From Haberlea rhodopensis (lineage: Eukaryota > Streptophyta > Magnoliopsida > Lamiales > Gesneriaceae), in the NCBI GenBank assembly GCA_907163345.1, contig CAJQUN010000496.1:248001-312000 (forward strand): a stretch of 64,000 nucleotides of DNA, read 5' to 3'. The position numbers and the translations under genes are program-made. This document shows, in pieces, positions 33,006 to 44,693 of the stretch. Numbering within the stretch: position 1 is the stretch's first letter; each line of letters opens with the position of its first letter. Below the pieces are notes generated by a model. It searched no databases, was not told the DNA's origin, and worked only from the letters and a program-made list of their open reading frames with translations.

Positions 33006-34926
33006 GTGTCTTCTTCTCCTGGTCAATTATTTCCTTCCCCTCTGAATGACGAGGAGCTTAGAGCGGTAGATCAATACGGTTCATTTTATCCCGAAGGGAT
33101 TGCCCTCCCTAAGGGAGTTGAGCCAACTGAAGAAGTTGTGCGAACTGAGGCTCCCCAGGAAGCTGGGACCTCAGCTGAGCCCGACCTTCAAATAACTGAG
33201 GCCAGTCCTCGTCTTAGATCGGAGTCGCCTCCGGGCAATTATCCCTTGTACGAACTATATGCTCCTGCCTTGGATGAGTCAGATGAGGCCAAAATACGCC
33301 AGCTCAGCCAAGCCCCTTCTGACTATGAGTTCATATTCCCCTCCTCATCTCAACGACCGCACCAACCTCCTGAGGGTTTTAAACCTTTTACCGCGGGCAG
33401 CTGGAGGGGGGTTTACGTTTTCCTCTTCCTGAGTTCTTTCAGGAGCTCAGTACCTTTTATCAGCTCAACCTCAGCCAATTCTCTCCCAACTCCTTCCGTA
33501 TTTTGTGTAGTCTAGTAGTTATTTTTAGGGCGTTAGGATTACCTTACGACCACCCCTCCCTCTCTTACTTCTTCCATATCAAGAGATCCGATGAGGGACC
33601 ATGGTACAGCCGACGCGGCTGTGCCTTTGTTGGGGGATATCCTAGCAAAATCAAGGATTGGAAAAACGATTTTTTTTTTGTAAAACCTCCTTGGCCCTGG
33701 GTCTGCTGCACTGATTGGCTAGATCATCTTACGGTTCTCCCCTCTCCACCTAAAATTTCAAAAAGAGCCCCATCTTCTTAGATGTAATGAGCGCTATTGG
33801 AGGCCACAGCTTCAATTCATCTAATCTGTTGGTGGGGGATCTCCTTAGTTTCGCTGGGCTGAGTCCGGCTGATTTGACCTTGAGGGGGAGAGCCGGTACT
33901 TGTTCTATCATGTTTTAATAACTATTTTATTCCAAGTGTTTTCTTTTAGGTCTGACTGATCTCTTTACTTGTTTATACAGAAGACAGAGTTATGAGCTCC
34001 TTAGTGTTGAAAGCTATTCAGAAAAGGAAACAAAAACAGGCCCATTCTCAAGTAGCCGATGGAGTGACCATTGTGGATGTTAGGGCTGAGAGTCCTCCCG
34101 AGGAGGTAGCTTAGCTCTCTAGGAAAAGACAGTCTGCTCCACGGGGGTCTGCAAGGTCTGCGGCTATAGAAGCTCATCCTCTGAGGCAAGTCCGGGCACG
34201 TCCTGATCCGTCTGACCCTCCAGCGGCGAGTGAGAAAGGAGGTGAGCCAGCTCGGGTCAAGAGGTGTCGTGAGTGGGTGATGGAGGCTTACCGAGGAGGA
34301 GTCAGACTTGTTGGGGAGGGGCCGAGCACAGTTGCCTTAGCTGTGGCTCGTGACCTGGCTAACACGGAGGATGCTCTCTACATGAGCCAACTGAGCTGGG
34401 GGGACCTGATTACCCGGATTGGCAGCCGTCTGACCAAGGCCATGCTCTTGATGGGGGAGTTTACATCAAGGGCTTCTTTCATCCGAAGACAATCCTTAAA
34501 AGATGCCAGGTCTTCGAGTCTATGCAAGACTCCCTATCTAAGGCCAAATCTTTGCATGAGAAGGAAGTCTCTGAGCTTAAAGCTCAGATCGACAAGAAGA
34601 CCGTTGCTGAGGCCGAGGCCCGCTCCTTGATTGAGGCCCAGAAACGCCAATATGAGACTGACCTCCGGGAGCTGCGTAATGAGCTAGCCTTAGTTAAAGG
34701 GTTAGCCAACTCTGCTGAGCAGGAGCTTGCTAAGTCTCAGAAGGAGGCAGCCGAGGAGAAACAAAAGTCTGAAGAATTGGTAGGGGAGAAGCTCCTTACT
34801 TTCATTGAGGCTGATTTCCAGGGATGTCTAAGTCAGATTAAAGAACAAGGTTGCTTAAGCCTGACGTCTCTCTGGATTTTCTAGATGTAGAAAAAGTAGC
34901 TGCCTTTCTCCCCCATGACCTTTAGA
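33006..34926 (+). pseudogene. Antisense gene (aORF) of the Tat-lineage element, probably spliced, now broken
   Basis: Runs opposite to gag-pol in the 3' region. The first part (33,006-33,515) begins SSSPGQLFPSPLNDEELRAV; its first codon is GTG where ATG would be expected. It reaches GFKPFTAGSWRGVY, then shifts frame to 33,503-33,781 (LPYDHPSLSYFFHIK, WKNDFFFVKPPWPWV). This matches the 'putative plant gypsy-type transposon' domain (PF04195-like). A likely intron (GT at 33,896, AG at 33,980) separates it from a second part. That part starts near ATG 33,992, has one in-frame TAG after SPPEEVA, and passes through 34,277-34,630. It ends in a long coiled coil (34,522-34,850: ELKAQIDKKTVAEAEARSLI and on). 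Frames of this kind are known in Tat elements; their function is unknown. Confidence 0.7.
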
Positions 34927-35050
34927 TATGTTTTCCCCCTTTTAGTCCGCATTCCTCTCTGTTTTTATAGTCACTCGGAATTGTTCTTTTCCTTTAACGC
35001 CAGTTCTGTTTTAACGTCTTTTTTTTGTGTGTGGCAAAGCTTAATCAGAT
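34927..35050. other. Spacer between antisense gene and tandem array
   Basis: T-rich 3' flank of the antisense gene; nothing further seen. Confidence 0.5.
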
Positions 35051-36600
35051 AGGACCAAGCATGCACTAGCTCGGCCATGTTTAATACATTACCACGTAAT
35101 GACAAACATTAAAAAGGTAGGACCAAACATGAAATAGCTCGAACACGTTTAATAATTTACCATGTAATGACAAACTTTAAACAAGTAGGACTAGACCCGA
35201 CCACGGTTCAGAACCGCCGGTTAGACGGTTCAGAACCGCCGGTTCGACGGTTCAAAAAACATCAACCCTTAACCTTAACTTTCCTTGACGGTTACGGTTA
35301 CGGTTCATGAACCGCCGGTTACGGTTACGGTTTGACCCTTATTTTTTTAAACAAAATTAAAAATATTATTAAAATTTGAAATAAAGTGTATGAATGTGTT
35401 TTCATCCATGGATTAAACATAAAATAACGTAAAATAAAGTCAAGCACAGATAATCAAAATGTGTAAGATATATTTGTTTGGTCAATATATATATTATAAC
35501 ACTATATTTAGATCAACAACGCTCTTATAGCATATTAGTTGAAGCTGATTATTAAAGTTTGAGGTCATTAGTTCAAATATACACCATAACATATATTTTT
35601 AATTAAAAAATATATAAAAAAATTAAAATAAACCCTTGTACCGCCGGTTAACCGACGGTTCACGGTTTAGCAAAATCATGACCCTTAACTGGCCCTTCTA
35701 TAGACGGGCCGGTTACGGTTCCGACCCTTCGAACCGTTGACCCGGTTAACCGGCCCGTTGACCACGGGCCGGTTCCGGGCTGGTTCATGGTCGATGATGA
35801 CTCTTGGTCGGGTCTAGGTAGGACCAAGCATGTAACAGCTCGGGCTTGTTTAATAATTTACCACGTAATGACAAACTGTAAACAGGTAGGACCAAGCACG
35901 CAATAGCTTGGACCCGTTTAATAATTTACCACGTAATGGCAAACTGTAAACAGGTAGGACCAAGCACGCAATAGCTCGGACCCGTTTAATAATTTACCAC
36001 GTAATGACAAACTGTAAACAGGTACGACCAAGCAGGCAATAGCTCGGACCCGTTTAATAATTTACCACGTAATGGCAAACTAAAAACAGGTCTGACCAAG
36101 CACGCAATAGCTCGGACCCGTTTAATAATTTACCACGTAATGACAAACTGTAAACAGGTAGGACCAAGCACGCAATTGCTCGGACCCGTTTAATAATTTA
36201 CCACGTAATGGCAAACTGTAAACAAGTATGACCAAGCACGCAATAGCTCGGACCCGTTTAATAATTTACCACGTAATGGCAAACTTTAAACAGGTAGGAC
36301 CAAGCACGCAATAGCTCGGACCCGTTTAATAATTTACCAGATAATGGCAAACTGTAAACATGTAGGACAAGGCATGCAATAGCTCGGACCTGTTTAATAA
36401 TTTACCACGTAATGGCCAACTGTAAACAGGTAGGACCAAGCACGCAATAGCTCAGAATCGTTTAATAATTTACCACGTAATGGCAAATTTTAAATAGGTA
36501 GGACCAACCACGCAATAGCTCGGACCCGTTTAATAATTTACCACGTAATGACAAACTTTAAACTGGTAGGACCAAGCACGCAATAGCTAGGACCCATTTG
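35051..36600. repeat. 68-bp tandem repeat array (about 13.5 copies), interrupted by a MITE
   Basis: Unit starts recur at 35,051, 35,119, 35,187/35,820, 35,888, 35,956, 36,024 and every 68 bp to 36,568. Conserved blocks are GGACCAAGCACGCAATAGCT and TTTAATAATTTACCACGTAA. The two leftmost units are the most diverged. 68 is not a multiple of three and no frame is maintained, so the array is non-coding. Confidence 0.93.
35192..35816. mobile_element. hAT-type MITE, 625 bp
   Basis: Ends TAGACCCGACCA and TGGTCGGGTCTA form a perfect 12-bp terminal inverted repeat. The 8-bp flanks AGTAGGAC (35,184-35,191) and GGTAGGAC (35,817-35,824) match at 7 of 8. Subterminal zones are full of GAACCGCCGGTT-like motifs typical of plant hAT ends; the centre is AT-rich. 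No coding capacity. It lies inside one unit of the 68-bp array. Confidence 0.88.
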
Positions 36601-37263
36601 GGTGAAAACCGTTGCTCTCTGGTTTAACCAGAGCTGAGTTGAGCTCGTCGTGAACGTGCTCCTGAGGTAGCGTGAAAACCCTTGCTCCTGGCGTAACTAG
36701 GGATGCGCTCATCATAAACGTGCTCATGAGGTAGGGTGGAAACCCTTGCTCCTGGCGTAACCAGGGCTGAGCTAGTCGTAAACGTGCTCCTGAGGTAGGG
36801 TGAAAACCCTTGCTCCTGGCGTAACCAAGGCTGAGCTCATCGTAAACGTGCTCCTGAGGTAGGGTGAAAACCCTTGCTCTTTGCGTAACCAGGGATGAGC
36901 TCGCCGTAAATGTGCTCCTGAGGTAGGGTGAAAACCCTTGCTCCTGGCGTAACCACGGCTGAGCTCGTGGTAAACGTGCTCCTCAGGAAGGGTGAAAACC
37001 CTTGGTCCTGGCGTAACCAGGGCTGAGCTCATCGTAAACGTGCTCATGAGGTAGGGTGAAAACCCTTGCTCCTTGCGTAACCAGGGCTGAGCTCGTCGTA
37101 AACGTGCTCCTGAGATAGGGTGAAAACCCTTTCTCCTGGCATAACCAAGGCTGAGCTCGTCGTAAACGTGCTCCTGAGGTAGGGTGAAAAACCCTTGCTC
37201 CTGGTGTAACCAGGGCTGAGCTCGTCATAAATGTGCTCATGAGGTAGGGTGAAAACCCTTGCT
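36599..37263. repeat. 64-bp tandem repeat array (about 10.5 copies)
   Basis: Unit starts at 36,661, 36,725, 36,789 and 36,853 show the 64-bp period. Each unit holds two short dyads: AGGGT-GAAA-ACCCT and CCTGG-CGTAA-CCAGG. Minus-strand open frames here (36,772-37,327) come from the repeat and are not genes. It directly abuts the 68-bp array. Confidence 0.92.
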
Positions 37264-37395
37264 CCTTCTTACACCATAACTTGGAAAAAAATCTAAAACT
37301 TGTATTGCAATAATGAAAGTATATCATCCCAAAAAACTAAAACAATCTTTGCAAAAACTTAAAGAGTTGAACTAGGCATAATATTTTCGGAGGTG

Positions 37396-37521
37396 TTATG
37401 TGTTCCAGGGTCTCTTCAATGTCTTCCCATCAGGACATTCTAGGTAATAAGCTCTTGAACTTAGCTTTTCAACAATCTTAAAGGGACCCTCCCACTTGGG
37501 GTCTAGCTTGCCCACTTGAAC
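37396..37521 (-). pseudogene. C-terminal end of the Tat-lineage integrase, separated by a chromovirus
   Basis: 42 codons including the stop at 37,396-37,398: KLDPKWEGPFKIVEKL and KRPWNT are typical of the Tat integrase C-terminus. The preceding part (QVGDLVLRKMQD) lies across the chromovirus at 48,301-48,340. Confidence 0.85.
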
Positions 37522-39896
37522 TGTGAGACCCCGTTATTAATCAAGATATTAAGGTGCGATAAGAGAACTAATCATTCATGTGCATATATCAGAGTAGTAG
37601 TGTCGTGTTGATTAACCTGAGCTTAAGAGATTACAGTACCAAAAGTTTAAAAGGAATTACACATATTCCTACAAAAGGTACTACACTATAGTCTTACTCT
37701 ACTCCTTGTAGAAGCTATACAAAATTTTCTCTAACATGCTAATCCTGTAGCACTCCTTATAGCTCAGCATATCAACCCCGACCCTGGTTCTCATCATCAA
37801 AAGCACCTACAAAGACAACCTCCAACACATGAGCATACCGTGATTCATATTCAACATAATATGAAAGTAAAGCGTAAATGCACAATCATAAATACAAAGC
37901 ACTTCCTGTATTTCCAGCATTTATAACGCCCATTGGTTGTCCCTGTACCATAACTCATAATAAAACACATTATATGAAATTATGGATCCTTTAATAATGT
38001 CATGACATAACACCTCTTTCTTTACATAGCTTTTGAGTCATATATCAACAGTTATGTTAATGCTTCATGCTTCCACAACTCATAATGAGCGGTACAATCT
38101 TCCCCGCTTCATTACTATAGAATCTCATAATGAGCGGTACAATCCTCCCCGCTTCATTACTACAGAACCTCATAATGAGCGGTACAATCCTCCCCGCTTC
38201 ATTACTACAGAACCTCATAATGAGCGGTACAATCCTCCCCGCTTCATTACTACAGAACAAGCATAAGCATTAAACATACACTGTGATCTCTCTTGACTCA
38301 TGGAATACACCTCTTTATTCCACATCACAATATGCAACAACAATGCATAATATGCAACAACAATGCATAATAACATGTATCATACTCTTAATGCATCACA
38401 TTGCATTCATCATGTGTCAAAAAGATAAACATAAAGTACATGTTACCGTTGGGATGCCCGTACGTCGCTTACGTACCTTTCCAAAATGTAGTGTGTTGTG
38501 GGACTCTATCCCCTGCGCTGTGTAGCTGTCTGTGAAGGCTCTACACCAGTGTACAATACAATATTAGATGTCTCATTACAATCCAATATCAAAAATTAAA
38601 CAAATTCCACATTTTAAAAAAAGGCACTACCGATCGATCGGCCCCCATCACCGATCGATCGGTGAACTGTTCGAATTTTGTAAAAGTGCTACGGCTTTTG
38701 CCGATCGATCGGTGTTCTTCACCGATCGATCGGTCGCTCTGTTTCAACCCAGGTTTTCCAGAATTCCCTAACACCGATATTCATACCCTTCAATCTAACA
38801 TGTAAGACATACAACATGTCAAAACCAACATGCTAGCAGTTACAATACACTACTCAGAGTGTATTCATGTCAAATTTACACCCCAAACATAAACCCACAT
38901 GCATCAACGCCGTCCATTTACATAAGTACTCAACCAACTTTTCCGGAAACAGAACAACATATTTCATTACCAGATTTATCGAGCACCTCATTTCATGCTA
39001 TTAAAACTACAACATATCTCATAAAGCATGCTTGAACAAAAACGTCCTGGGCTTTACAAAACTACCATGCATGTACTCAAATCGAGGGTTCACCAAAACA
39101 CCAACTAACATGCATGATATCACCTCCTCAATATTAGTCGCAATCCATATTTTTCCAGAAAAACAGGGCAAATATCTACCCAGATTTTCGAACACCTTAT
39201 TTCACATGCTTTAATCCTTCACATAAAACATGTAACATGCACATGGAAAAATACTGAGAGCTTCATAATAACACCATGTAAGCATTTAAATCGAAGGTTT
39301 TAAGAAACCTAAGTTAACATGCCAAAATCACACCACTTAAAAGCAAGAACTTAACAAGCTTAAAAAAAAACAGAGCATGGTTTCTCACCATACTTTGCTC
39401 CGATTTTTGAGAGGCTTCCAAGGAATGAAAATGGCAAGGCTCCTCACGGTTTTGCTCAGCAGGTGTTAGAGGTTATTTGGGAGAGAAGGCTCGAGATTGG
39501 GAAGGGAGAAGGAGGATGAATAATTGAGCCAAGTGGGTGACTAATCAGCTTATGCACAGTTGATTGGTATGGGTTGGGGGGGGTGGTTGGGTGTTGGGTG
39601 GTATGATGTGTTATGTTTTGGTCCCGGTATTTAGCACGATGTATTAAAATATCCTCACATGATATTTATAGTATTTTCTCAAAAAAAATACTTCAATTCC
39701 CATTTAAACATGCTTCACCAAAACAAATAACACACACCCTAAATAAACATGCCACAACCCCAAAATCCCAACATATATCACATGCACCCTGGAATGTATC
39801 TCCTCGATAATATTAATTCAATCCCATGAATTAACACCCAAATCATCATAATTTAATTAATGATTAAAATAACATAATCATTTCGGGGATATCACA
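37522..39896 (-). repeat. 3' LTR of chromovirus copy 2 (left)
   Basis: 2375 bp. Contains the 45-bp hairpin array (38,079-38,258), a GTACG box (38,451-38,480) and a CCGATCGATCGG cluster (38,630-38,735). The terminal stem-loop of copy 1 is decayed here. Confidence 0.92.
38079..38258. repeat. 45-bp hairpin unit, four tandem copies
   Basis: Four 45-bp units, each with AATGAGCGG and CCGCTTCATT as near-complementary arms around an 11-nt loop. The same four units are present at 45,251-45,430 in the other LTR. Frames over it are artefacts because 45 is a multiple of three. Confidence 0.93.
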
Positions 39897-39930
39897 ATAC
39901 TCCCCTACTTATAAGATTTCGTCCCCGAAA

Positions 39931-41329
39931 TCAAACATGCTTACCAACATGAAGTAAAACAATACATAAACGCATACCAGAAAACAGCTCTGGGTAGTGC
40001 TGCACCATGTGTCGCTCTGTCTCCCACGTGGCCTCCTCGACACCCCTACGATCCCACTGAACCTTGATCATAGGAATAACCTTGTTTCGAAGTCTGCGGT
40101 CTGCCCTATCCAGAATCCTGATAGGCCGCTCCACATAAGAAACATCGGACTCTATCTGAACCTCTGAAGGCTGCAACACATGTGAAGGATCCGGCTCATA
40201 CTTCCTCAGCATAGACACGTGAAATACGTCGTGTATACCAGACAGAGAGGGCGGTAAAGCTAAACGGTACGCCAGAGTACCCACACACTGTAAGATCTCA
40301 TACGGCCCCACATATCTCGAGGACAACTTCCCCCGCTTACCAAACCGTACTACACCTCTGAAAGGTGAGATCTTCAGAAAGACTCTGTCGCCCAACTGAA
40401 ACTCCAACGGCCTACGCCGCTGATTGGCATACGCTGCCTGTCTGTCCTGAGCTTCCTTCATCTTTCTCCTGATAATCTTTACCTTTTCTTCCATATCCTG
40501 GACCAACTCTGGCCCTCCGACCGATTTACGGTCCACATCATCCCCACACAAAGGCGACCTGCAACGCCTGCCATATAGGGCTTCAAATGGAGCCATCTGT
40601 ATGCTAGACTGGTAACTGTTATTGTAAGAAAATTCCACCAAGGCTACTGTGCCAAGAAGTGTCGAACTCCAGCACACAAGCCCTCAACATATCTTCGAGC
40701 GTATGTATCGTACGCTCGGTCTGTCCGTCCGTCTGGGGATGATAGGCTGTGCTCAACCTCAACCCTGTACCAAGAGCTGACTGAAGACCCTCCCAAAAGT
40801 GAGATGTAAACCGCGAATCTCGATCAGACACAATTGAAACAGGGATCCCATGCAGTCTCACCACATCTCTGACATATAACTGTGCCATCCTCAAGTACGT
40901 GAAGGTCATACAGTAGGGAATGAAATGAGCACTCTTAGTCAATCTGTCGACGACTACCCATATAGCATCAAAACCCGAAACAGTCCTTGGTAAGTGGGTC
41001 ACGAAATTCATAGACATGTGCTGCCACTTCCACTCGGGTATCTCCAAACTCCTTAGTTCACCTCCAGGCCTCTGCCTCTCAGCCTTCACCTGCTGACAGA
41101 TCAAACATCTCTTGACAAATGAGATGACATCTTGTTTCATACGCCTCCACCAGAACTGGCTGCGTAGATCCTTATACATTTCTTCCCGCCCGGGTGGACA
41201 CTCATCCTGCTGCAATGAGCTCGATGTAATATACCCCGGCGCAACTCGGGTGTATCTGGAACCATCCATCTATCGCCAAGTCTCAGAGAACCGTCCTCAG
41301 CCACTCTGAATCTCGATGGCTGACCTGAA
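39931..41329 (-). pseudogene. Integrase and chromodomain of chromovirus copy 2
   Basis: The zinc-finger region crosses a frame change near 41,200. The core in 41,269-40,619 has CLICQQVKAE, MNFVTHLPRT (first Asp replaced by Asn, where copy 1 has SIDF), IVSDRDSRF and TDGQTERTIHTLEDML. A further shift near 40,650 leads to 40,677-39,931 with GDRVFLKISPF and the chromodomain-like end EEATWETERHMVQHYPELF. Loss of the first catalytic Asp would inactivate strand transfer even without the frameshifts. Confidence 0.88.
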
Positions 41330-43564
41330 TGAACCACTAACATCCATCTCTGAACCTCTGTGTCGGTCCCCTGAGCCTTCCTGATGTGATCATAAATAAC
41401 AGGCTCAGCTAGCAAGGTCAATACCTGTATTGGTGAAGTAGATACATCATAATCAAACCCCAACTGACAGTAGGAGCCCAACATAGCTGATAAGCACATG
41501 GCATCCTCTGCTGTGCTCCTCACCTTCCGACTCAAAGCGTCAGCTGTCAAATTTGCTTTCCCGGGATGGTATAGGATTTCACAATCATAATCCTTCAGCA
41601 AATCCATCCATCTCCTCTGCCTCATGTTCAGCTCAGCCTGTGTAAACAAGAACTTCAGGCTCTTGTGATCCGTGAAGATGGTAAATGAGGTACCATATAA
41701 GTAGTGTCGCCATATCTTCAAGGCAAACACTATAGCTGCTAACTCCAAATCGTGGACTGGATACCTCGTCTCGTGTGGCTTCAACTGTCTAGAAGCATAA
41801 GCCACTACATGCCTGTCATGTATCAGTACGCATCCTAGACGCTGTAGCGATGCGTCAGTATAAAGAACAAATCCTTTGTTCTCCCTAAGAATCACTAGAA
41901 CTGGTGCAGTAGTTAGTCTGTGCTTTAATTCCCAGAAACTCTGCTCGCAAGCCTCTGACCAACAAAATGGGACTCCCTTCTGAGTCAGCTGTGTAAGTGG
42001 CTTGGCGATCTTTGAGAAACCCTCGAATAACATCGATAATAGCCAGCCAACCCAAGAAAACTCCGAATCTCACTGACTGAAGTAGGGGCAGACCAATCCA
42101 TAACTGCCTCTATCTTCCTCGGGTCTACTGATATCCCCTCACGTGATATGATATGGCCTAAGAATGCTACACTGCTCAGCCAAAACTCACACTTGCTGAG
42201 TTTGGCGTACAACTGATGATCTCTGAGGATTTGGAGTACTATCCTCAGATGATCGGCATGATCCTCCTCACTCCTTGAGTAGACAAGGATGTCATCAATG
42301 AATACGATCACAAACTGATCGAGGTACTCTTGAAATACTCTGTTCATCAAGCTCATAAAGACTGCAGGTGCATTCGTCACACCGAAAGGCATCACCAAGA
42401 ACTCATAGTGTCCATACCGAGTTCTAAAAGCCGTCTTTTGGACATCGTCTGCTCTAACCCGCACCTGGTGATAGCCTGACCTCAAGTCTATCTTTGAGTA
42501 CACCTCTGTACCCTGAAGCTGATCGACAGGTCATCAATCCTCGGAAGTGGATACATGTTCTTCACTGTGGCCTTGTTCAGTTGCCTGTAGTCAATGCACA
42601 GACGCATTGATCCATCCTTCTTTTTCACGAACAAGACTGGTGCACCCCAAGGCGATACACTAGGACGAATGTACCCCTTGTTGAGGAGCTCCTGTAACTG
42701 TAACTTCAGTTCCCTCAGCTCTGCCGGTGCCATCCTATAAGGAGCACGGGATATAGCAGAAGTCCCTGGCAGCAGCTCAATGGCAAACTCAACATCCCTG
42801 ACAGGCGAAAACCCCGGAATCTCATCTGGGAACACATCAATGAACTCCACCACGACCGAAATGTCCTCGGCTCTCACTTCCTTCTCTTCTGATACATCAA
42901 CAGGCATAAATAAGGTAGCCCTTGTGGCCTCGTTCCAATAATCACGACATCTTAACCGCTGAGATTACTGGAATCTTTGGACGAGAGCAGTCCCCATAAA
43001 AAGTCCACTGGAACCCATGATCAGATAGAAAACGAACAATCCTCTGTTGGCAATCTACCACAGCTCGGTATCTGCTCAACACATCAATGCCGATAATGCA
43101 GTCAAATCTGCCATCTCTAACTGAATCAGATCGGCCCTCAGATCATTGCCCTCAAAATAAATGAGGCAATCAGATAACAGTCGGTCAGCAATCACATGCT
43201 TCCCCGTGGGTGTCGAGACCATGAGAGGCGTGGGTAACAGAGACGAGCACAAGCGGTGTCTCTCCACAAAAGCAGTAGATACAAAGGAATGGGAAGCACC
43301 TGTATCTATCAATATAAGTGCAGGGTACGTAAATAAATGGCACGTACCAGCAATGACCTCCTGTAGGGCTGCCTCAGCCTGCTCCCTAGTCAGTGCATAC
43401 ACCTGACCCTGCGGCGGTCCTGCCGTCTGACCTCCCTGCGGTCGAGGTGCGAACTGCTGTCTCTGTGGTGCCCTCCCAACATCAAACCTTGGCCTATTCG
43501 GCCCAGAGTCTGCCTGTCTCTGTGGTGCTCTCCGATCGGGGCAACCTCGAGCCAAGTGGCCCAC
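41330..43564 (-). pseudogene. Protease-RT-RNase H of chromovirus copy 2
   Basis: The frame 43,564-43,076 contains the protease active site LIDTGASHSFVS. After a frame change, 42,907-42,488 holds the RT start (AELRELKLQLQELLNKGYIR, VKKKDGSMRLCIDYRQLNKA). Then 42,503-41,985 has KIDLRSGYHQVRVR and VFIDDILVYSRSEEDH with the catalytic Asp pair. RNase H follows in 42,033-41,137 (LYTDASLQRLGCVL, DLELAAIVFALKIW, DALSRK). At least three frameshifts (near 43,090, 42,500 and 42,030) separate the parts. RNase H has no stop here, unlike copy 1. Confidence 0.9.
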
Positions 43565-44475
43565 CTTGCCACAAACATAGCAACCCTGGCAGTCACGTGA
43601 CGAGTGCCATCCTCCACAGTTGTTACATCGATTTCCCCCTGCCTTGCTCCCCTGTGTGGGTCCCGATTGTGTTGTTTCTGACCCTGAGACTTCTTCCCAC
43701 TAAATCTGGAAGATGATGAGGCCCCACGAGCCTTGAACTGATCTCCTCGTGGCCTCAGGCTATCAACAGCTGGTCCCTGAGGTGGTACAAAAGGGGGTAC
43801 AACGTCCTTGTACGCGCCCACTGCAATCTCTGCCAACTCCGCCCGTGTCAGGGCGTCATCAAATGAGCTGGGGTTGTTGGAGACAACCCGATCAAATAGG
43901 TCTGGCCTCAGTCCCTTCAGAAAGTTCCTCATCTTGGCATGACTGCTGACAGCAATATGAGGTACATACCTCAGCAGTGAGGAATACTGCATAGCGTAAT
44001 CGGATACTGACAGGCTGCCCTGCTTCAAATTATTGAACTCATCCTCCTTCAATTGTATGGCAGCCGCAGAAAAGTACCGGTTAAGGAACCGGGTCCTGAA
44101 TACAGTCCAATCCACCGTCATACCCTGAGCTCTCAACTCCATGACTGTTGTCTTCCACCACATGGAAGACTTTTTCGCTAACTGGAACTCTGCCAACCTC
44201 AGCCAGGCAGTCCGTGCACAGGGTGCCGATACGAATATCTGTTCCAGTCTCTCAAGCCATTCCTCGGCTGCTTCCCCAGTCTCTGTCCCTTCAAATAGCG
44301 GTGGATGATAGCTCAAGAACTGGGTCAGACTTATCTCCCCTGGTAGCAGTATCTGTGCTACAGGCTCCAAGCCTACAGCAGGCGGCGGTAATGGATTCGT
44401 CTGAGCAATACTAGCGTTCATACTGCCCATATCCCCTACCTCTTCATTGAGGTTCTCCGGGTTAATAGCCGCCAT
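43552..44475 (-). pseudogene. gag of chromovirus copy 2
   Basis: Starts at ATG 44,475 (MAAINPENLNEEVGD); an upstream in-frame ATG at 44,487 adds four residues and is less likely, since copy 1 starts at the equivalent of 44,475. The Retrotrans_gag core is intact here, including EFQLAKKSSMWWKTTV, which is frameshifted in copy 1. The frame shifts near 43,690, so the zinc knuckle CYVCGKVGHLARGC (43,552-43,593) lies in a different frame from the capsid part. In the family the capsid and knuckle are contiguous. Confidence 0.9.
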
Positions 44476-44671
44476 GCTGCAACACAAGAGTTAACAACAA
44501 TACCAAAAGCAGTTCATAATATAAGCCGTTAGATAACAAGAGTATCTTATTCAAAAGCATGTTAGTATATCACTTATACACAATATGCATCACATGCATA
44601 ACATGCCCAACAATGAATACCTAGCCAACTTGTCTCTAAAGGCTACCCTTCACTCTTCCCTGGTTATCTAA

Positions 44672-44688
44672 CCACTACTCTGATACCA
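44672..44688 (-). other. Primer-binding site of chromovirus copy 2
   Basis: TGGTATCAGAGTAGTGG on the minus strand, 5 bp inside the 5' LTR. It differs from copy 1 by one base, outside the 12-base core. Confidence 0.88.
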
Positions 44689-44693
44689 CTAAA

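Noticed and set aside
35051..37263. CRISPR-like regular arrays
   Set aside because: Units are continuous tandem repeats without unique spacers, inside a plant retrotransposon.
36772..37327. Minus-strand frames with repeated Arg-Ser/Tyr motifs
   Set aside because: Products of the 64-bp tandem array; no conserved frame across units.
38033..38266. Frames on both strands with a 15-residue repeat (also 45,229-45,445)
   Set aside because: A 45-bp LTR repeat divisible by three gives open frames on both strands; it lies in non-coding LTR.
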